Shown in pieces: positions 60,101 to 64,000 of a stretch of DNA of 64,000 bases. Position numbers and translations under genes: made by a program. The DNA comes from Nicotiana tabacum. Lineage: Eukaryota; Streptophyta; Magnoliopsida; Solanales; Solanaceae. How positions within the stretch are numbered: position 1 is the first letter of the stretch; each line of letters opens with the position of its first letter. Below the pieces are notes generated by a model that saw nothing but the letters and a program-made list of their open reading frames with translations, was not told the origin of the DNA and searched no databases. The stretch is from assembly GCF_000715075.1 (NCBI RefSeq), contig NC_134095.1, forward strand, positions 55,858,419 through 55,922,418, in the 5' to 3' direction.

Positions 60101-61463
60101 TGCTGACAACTTATTTAGAAATAAAACAAAAGAAAGGAAAACTTACCAAAATGTTTAAATCAAACAGACCCAAATCTGATTCAACTTCGAATTTTTGAGG
60201 CCGAACAAACTTTAATCAGGGTGTTCTCACATGAGAACACCTTGATTAAGGTCTATTAGACCTCAAACCCATGTCAAAACTGGCCGGGTTCCCCAGGTGC
60301 ATGTGTTTAAAGTTCTGGATTTCCAGATCTGGATTTTTAGGAGTTGTGGGTAGATTCGGACCAAACCAAGCTTGGTTTTGTCACGAGGAAGGTCAGGGGA
60401 GTGTCTGGTATGAAGATGGGATGGTTTGGCATAGATCCGGGTTCGACTCAAATCTTCAAATGAAGATTCGAGACGAACGGAAGTGATTCGAGGCTCGTGG
60501 TTAGTGGATTTGTGTTCAGGACAGTGAGGTGGTCCTAGGGTGTTCAGGAGGTGGCCACCGGCGTCCATGCCGCCGGTTTTAATGGCGAGGGATACTGGGG
60601 CGGCTGCTAGGGTTCGAGGATGAGAAGGGGCTGTGTTTAGGACGAGGGTGTACAGTGGGGAAGGTGGGGTTTGGTTTGGGGGGCGTGGGGTGTAATGGAG
60701 AACTTATATATGTATTGAGGATTTAGATCCTGGCCGTTGGATCAAGTGAGATCTATGGCCAGGATCCATCCACTTAGGAAAGACGGTGTCGTTTGGGCGT
60801 GATGGTGGGTGAGACCGGGTAAAGGGCATGGATCGGGCCATGTTGACGGGTTTAGAGGAGGGCCTGGATCCGTTGGATCAATGGGGTTGGATGGCTTAGA
60901 TCATCTTGCCTGAAACGACGTCGTTGAGGCGAGTTGAACAGCCTGATCTGGACCGTTCGTTTGAATCAGATCAACGGCTTTGGTAGGGATGCCGATACGG
61001 CGTCGTTTGAGTCCGTGTTTGGGCAGGCTTGTTTTAGACTGGATCAGAGTGCTGGTTTGGGCCTGTTTTATTTCATTTCTTTTGGGCCCAAACCGGTTTT
61101 CCCTCACTCTTTTACTTTTCTTCTTTTTTTTTTTAATAATAATAAATAAAATAGTGAAATTAAAATCAACAACACTGTGACATTTCCACATAATTATCAC
61201 AAAATATTTAAGTAAGTTAAACCACAACCTAGAACGAACGACGCACATATATTCATATTTTTGAATTTTCTTTTAACGACACATATACTTTATATATATA
61301 TATATTTTTTTGTATTTTCGTTTGATAATGACTAGATGCAAAATGGACAGACCCACAAACACATGTCACGGACAGATCGAAAAATTGTACAGCGAAACCA
61401 TTTGTCACTATTTTTATTTTCTTTTGGAGCGATTGTCCGTAAAGCAAAAATCACGTGCTTACA
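57171..61463 (-). repeat. Ogre right (5') LTR
   Basis: About 4.3 kb, plus-strand ends TGTCACACCTCC and GTGCTTACA. It is strongly similar to the left LTR near both ends but only loosely in the interior. Minus-strand TATA box near 60704-60711; palindromic ACGTCG motifs at 60783, 60914 and 60997; hairpin at 60208-60253. Confidence 0.88.
60208..60253 (-). other. Hairpin in the Ogre right LTR
   Basis: Arms 60208-60228 and 60233-60253 around the loop ACAT pair at 20 of 21 positions, with two G-T wobbles and one mismatch at the base. It is in the same place as the perfect hairpin of the left LTR. Confidence 0.85.
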
Positions 61464-63831
61464 TACATGATAGCTCCCACTGCACTAGCGTATGGGATCC
61501 TACTCATGCTTTCTCTCTCTTCAGGTGTTTTAGGACAATCCTCCCTACTGAGAGTAATTCCAGTGCCCATCGGTAGATAGCCTCTTTTGGAATTATCCAT
61601 GTTATACCTCTTTAAGATGGTATCAATGTACAAAGACTGGGAAAGTCCAAGTAGCTTCCTAGATCTATCTCTATAGATCTTTATTCCTAATATATAAGCT
61701 GCTTCTCCCAAGTCTTTCATGGAGAATTGTTCAGATAGCCAAATCTTGGTACTTTGCAATGCCTGTATGTCATTCCCTATGAGCAATATATCATCAACAT
61801 ACAACAATAAGAATATAATTGTGCTCCCACTAACCTTTTTGTACACAGAAGGTTCTTCGCCACATATAACAAAATTGAACTTTGCAATTGTCTTGTTAAA
61901 GCGAATATTCCAATTTCAAGAAGCTTGCTTTAGTCCATAAATGGATCTTTGTAGCTTGCAAATCTTATTATGATCATGCGGATATGTGAAACTTTCAGGT
62001 TGTCATGTACACATCCTCTTCTAGCTCACCATTAAGGAAACTGTTTTCATATCCATTTGCCATATTTCATTGTCAGAACCTTGTGTCGCCTCTTCATAGG
62101 TCTTGGAGTCATCATCATTATGATCAACCTCATTTGATACATCATCTTGTACCATTAGATTTGATCTAGTTGGTACATGACGTTATCGTGTAGACCTTCT
62201 AAGAGATTCTTGTACAACTTGCTCACTTGTGCTGGATTTTGTTGTTGTTCAATTTGGTTTGGAACTGGTTCATTAACCTGTTCTTGAACTACGTTTAGTT
62301 CTTGAACTTCAGCCGTTGAAGATGGAAACTTCCTTGTCAACTTCAAAACATCCAATAAAGGTTCTTCAACTTGTGTCTTATGATCTTGATTTTGTGTTGA
62401 TTCATTAGTTTCTTGAACTTAATCAAGTTTTATTTCTTCACTATAATTTCCTTCTAAAAGAAATTCCCTTTCTAAAAGGGTTGTTCCTCTAGCCACAAAT
62501 ACTTTATAGTCAGAAGGGTGATAGAAATAATATCCTATTATTTCCTTGGGATACCCAATGAACCTACACCTATCAGATCTCGAGTCAAGTTTATCAGACT
62601 GCAGTATGTTCCCATAAGGTGGACAACCCCAAACTTTAATGTGTTTAAGGTTAGGCTTACGTCCTTTCCATATCTCATGTGGTGTAGTAGAGACTGACTT
62701 AGTGAGAACTTTATTAAGTAAGTATGTTGTTGCTTCCAAAGCATATCCCATAAATTTATTCAAAGATCAGTGAACCCCATCATAGTTCTCACCATATCTA
62801 ATAAGGTTCGATTTCTCCTTTCAGACACACCATTGTGTTGTGGTGTTCCTGGAGGTGTCCACTGTGAGAGAATCTCATTCTCTTTGAGATACCTAGTAAA
62901 ATATTCACTAAGATATTCTCCACCTCTATAAAACCTTAGTACTTTGATACTTTTACCAGTCTGCTTCTCAACTTCACTACGGAACCTTTTGAACATTTCA
63001 AAAGATTCAGACTTGTGTTTCATAAGATACACAAATCCATATCTTGACATATCATCAGTGAAGGCGATGAAGTAAGAATACTCACCTCTAACTTGAATTT
63101 TCATGGGCCCACAAACATCTATATGAATTAGTCCCAATAATTTATAAGCTCTTTCTCCACTTCCAGTAAATGGAGATTTGGTCATTTTTCCTTTGAGACA
63201 AGATTCACAAGTTGGATATGATTCAAAATCATACTTGTCAAGGTACCCTTCCTTGTACAACTTGTTAATTCTTTTCTCTCCAATATGACCAAGCCTATAA
63301 TGCCAAAGGTATGTATGATTTACAAGATCATCTCTTTTCCTCTTAAGACTTGAAACATGCATAATCGAATTAGCATTCACATTAGGTAAGACATAAACAT
63401 CATGTTGGAGATAGTCCTTCACGTATAAATTATCATCATAATTAATAGAGCAAATACCATTGCCTATAATAAAGTAAACAAACTAACATTTTCATTTCCT
63501 TTCCTTTTCTTTTCTTTTTTTTTTCTTTCTTTTTTTTAAAACAGATACTCTATGAGAAATTATCAAGGAAAAACCCTAAAAGAGAAAAATATTTTTTCTT
63601 GACTCTTTTTTTTATGAAAGAAATCTAAAGAATAAACCATAGAAAACATTTTGAATCTTCATTTGATATCTTGATGCAAGATTTCGAAGCAAGCAAGGAA
63701 AAATACAAAACAGAATGTTTTTGGATTTCAATTTTGATTGCCTAAAGGAAAAATTCTAATGATAAACAAAAGATAAAGTATGTTTTTTATGTACAATATC
63801 CTAAATTTCTAATGAAAATAAAAAGAATTTT
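61464..63831 (-). pseudogene. Copia pol remnant: integrase and RT
   Basis: Ty1/copia polyprotein on the minus strand. 63422-62760: the GAG-pre-integrase zinc module (HLWHYRLGHIGEKRINKLY, CESCLKGKM) and integrase core with IDVCGPM, a changed FYRGGEY (usually DRGGEY) and TPQHNGVSERRNRTL. 62763-62419: integrase C-terminal part (KVWGCPPYGN, CRFIGYP). 62355-62155: variable linker. The RT part at 61975-61464 has CKLQRSIYGLKQAS followed by a stop, then LLLYVDDILLIGND, LSEQFSMKDLGEAAYILGIK and RIPYASAVGAIMYV, where it is cut by the Ogre LTR. The first half of RT is missing. From 63480 to 63831 only T-rich and A-rich sequence is seen. Confidence 0.88.
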
Positions 63832-64000
63832 TGTCACGACCCCAACCCTGGCCGTGATGGCGCCCAACACAAAGGCAAGCCCGACCAACTAACATCTCAC
63901 AACCTCTTTCTTTATAATTCAATACCAATTTTCGGGATTTAATACCAATTTAATATAAATAGAAGTATGAATTTAACAGATGAAATGTGCGGAAACCATA
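63832..64000 (-). repeat. Start of another chromovirus LTR (C4), cut by the window end
   Basis: Starts TGTCACGACCCC and has GCCGTGATGGCGCC at about the place where C2 has GTCGTGATGGCGCC. It is thus the PBS-side edge of a related minus-orientation LTR, inserted in or beside the copia remnant. The rest lies outside the window. Confidence 0.75.

Larger units (their letters stand above)
39577..61463 (-). mobile_element. Ogre-type Ty3/gypsy element, 21.9 kb, with a sequence gap
   Basis: On the minus strand: right LTR (5'), primer site, ORF1, gag, protease, intron, pol, a 42-bp tandem array running into a 200-N gap, then left LTR (3'). The size, long LTRs, an ORF upstream of gag, an intron between protease and RT, and two RNase H domains are the known marks of Ogre. 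The bases beside the LTRs differ (TCTTG at 39572-39576, TACAT at 61464-61468), so no target duplication is present, and the flanks carry unrelated copia pieces on opposite strands. The LTRs are also very different from each other. It may be a recombinant or a scaffold join across the gap. Confidence 0.9.

Noticed and set aside
39577..61463. Ogre as a complete autonomous element
   Set aside because: ORF1 and gag-pro are frameshifted, the LTRs disagree, the target duplication is missing and there is a sequence gap.

Overview
This is a stretch of plant nuclear heterochromatin made almost wholly of nested transposable elements, most likely from a Solanaceae genome (Nicotiana/Solanum type). That placement is inference from long repeat-rich LTRs, tRNA-iMet primed Ty3/gypsy chromoviruses opening TGTCACGACC, an Ogre with an ORF1 and a pro-pol intron, and Tat elements with antisense genes. 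No bacterial features and no intact host gene were seen. The only possible host coding trace is one exon-sized piece at 22776-22904.

Layout. 1-8129: chromovirus C1 (minus strand, cut by the window edge); its gag holds a deleted hAT transposon at 2115-4540 with an 8-bp target duplication. 8130-11464 plus 22014-22572: 3' end of Tat element A, with an antisense gene and a 3' LTR split by chromovirus C2 (11465-22013, duplication CTATG). 22573-22904: possible host DNA. 22910-29954: Tat element B (duplication CTAAT), with two LTRs, a gag stub, about twenty 90-bp tandem repeats and an antisense spliced gene. 30134-38056: chromovirus C3 (duplication GTTAA). 38062-39576: AT-rich DNA and a weak copia-like remnant. 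39577-61463: a 21.9-kb Ogre (minus strand) with 4.3-4.5 kb LTRs, a 42-bp tandem array running into a 200-N gap, an intact pol, a pro-pol intron, pro, gag and ORF1. 61464-63831: decayed copia pol. 63832-64000: start of a fourth chromovirus LTR.

How the parts work together. The Ogre is the only element with largely open coding capacity: ORF1, gag, protease with a G-patch-like tail, then pol joined by a 182-nt intron; pol has the degenerate first RNase H and intact second RNase H expected of the Tat/Ogre lineage. The chromoviruses are broken by stops and frameshifts, several of them C-to-T changes of the kind methylated DNA gives. Tat-A and Tat-B each keep an antisense gene with two introns at the same place and phase.

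Most worth following up: (1) a short two-stem structure present three times in the Ogre, at 44225, 46076 and 53759, with base changes on both sides of the stems; (2) a 21-bp LTR hairpin in both Ogre LTRs with five paired compensating changes; (3) the conserved introns and TATA box of the antisense Tat genes; (4) tandem arrays of about 50-65-bp units at nearly the same LTR offset in three chromoviruses; (5) signs that the Ogre is chimeric (divergent LTRs, no target duplication, N gap). All were found by eye and need computation.
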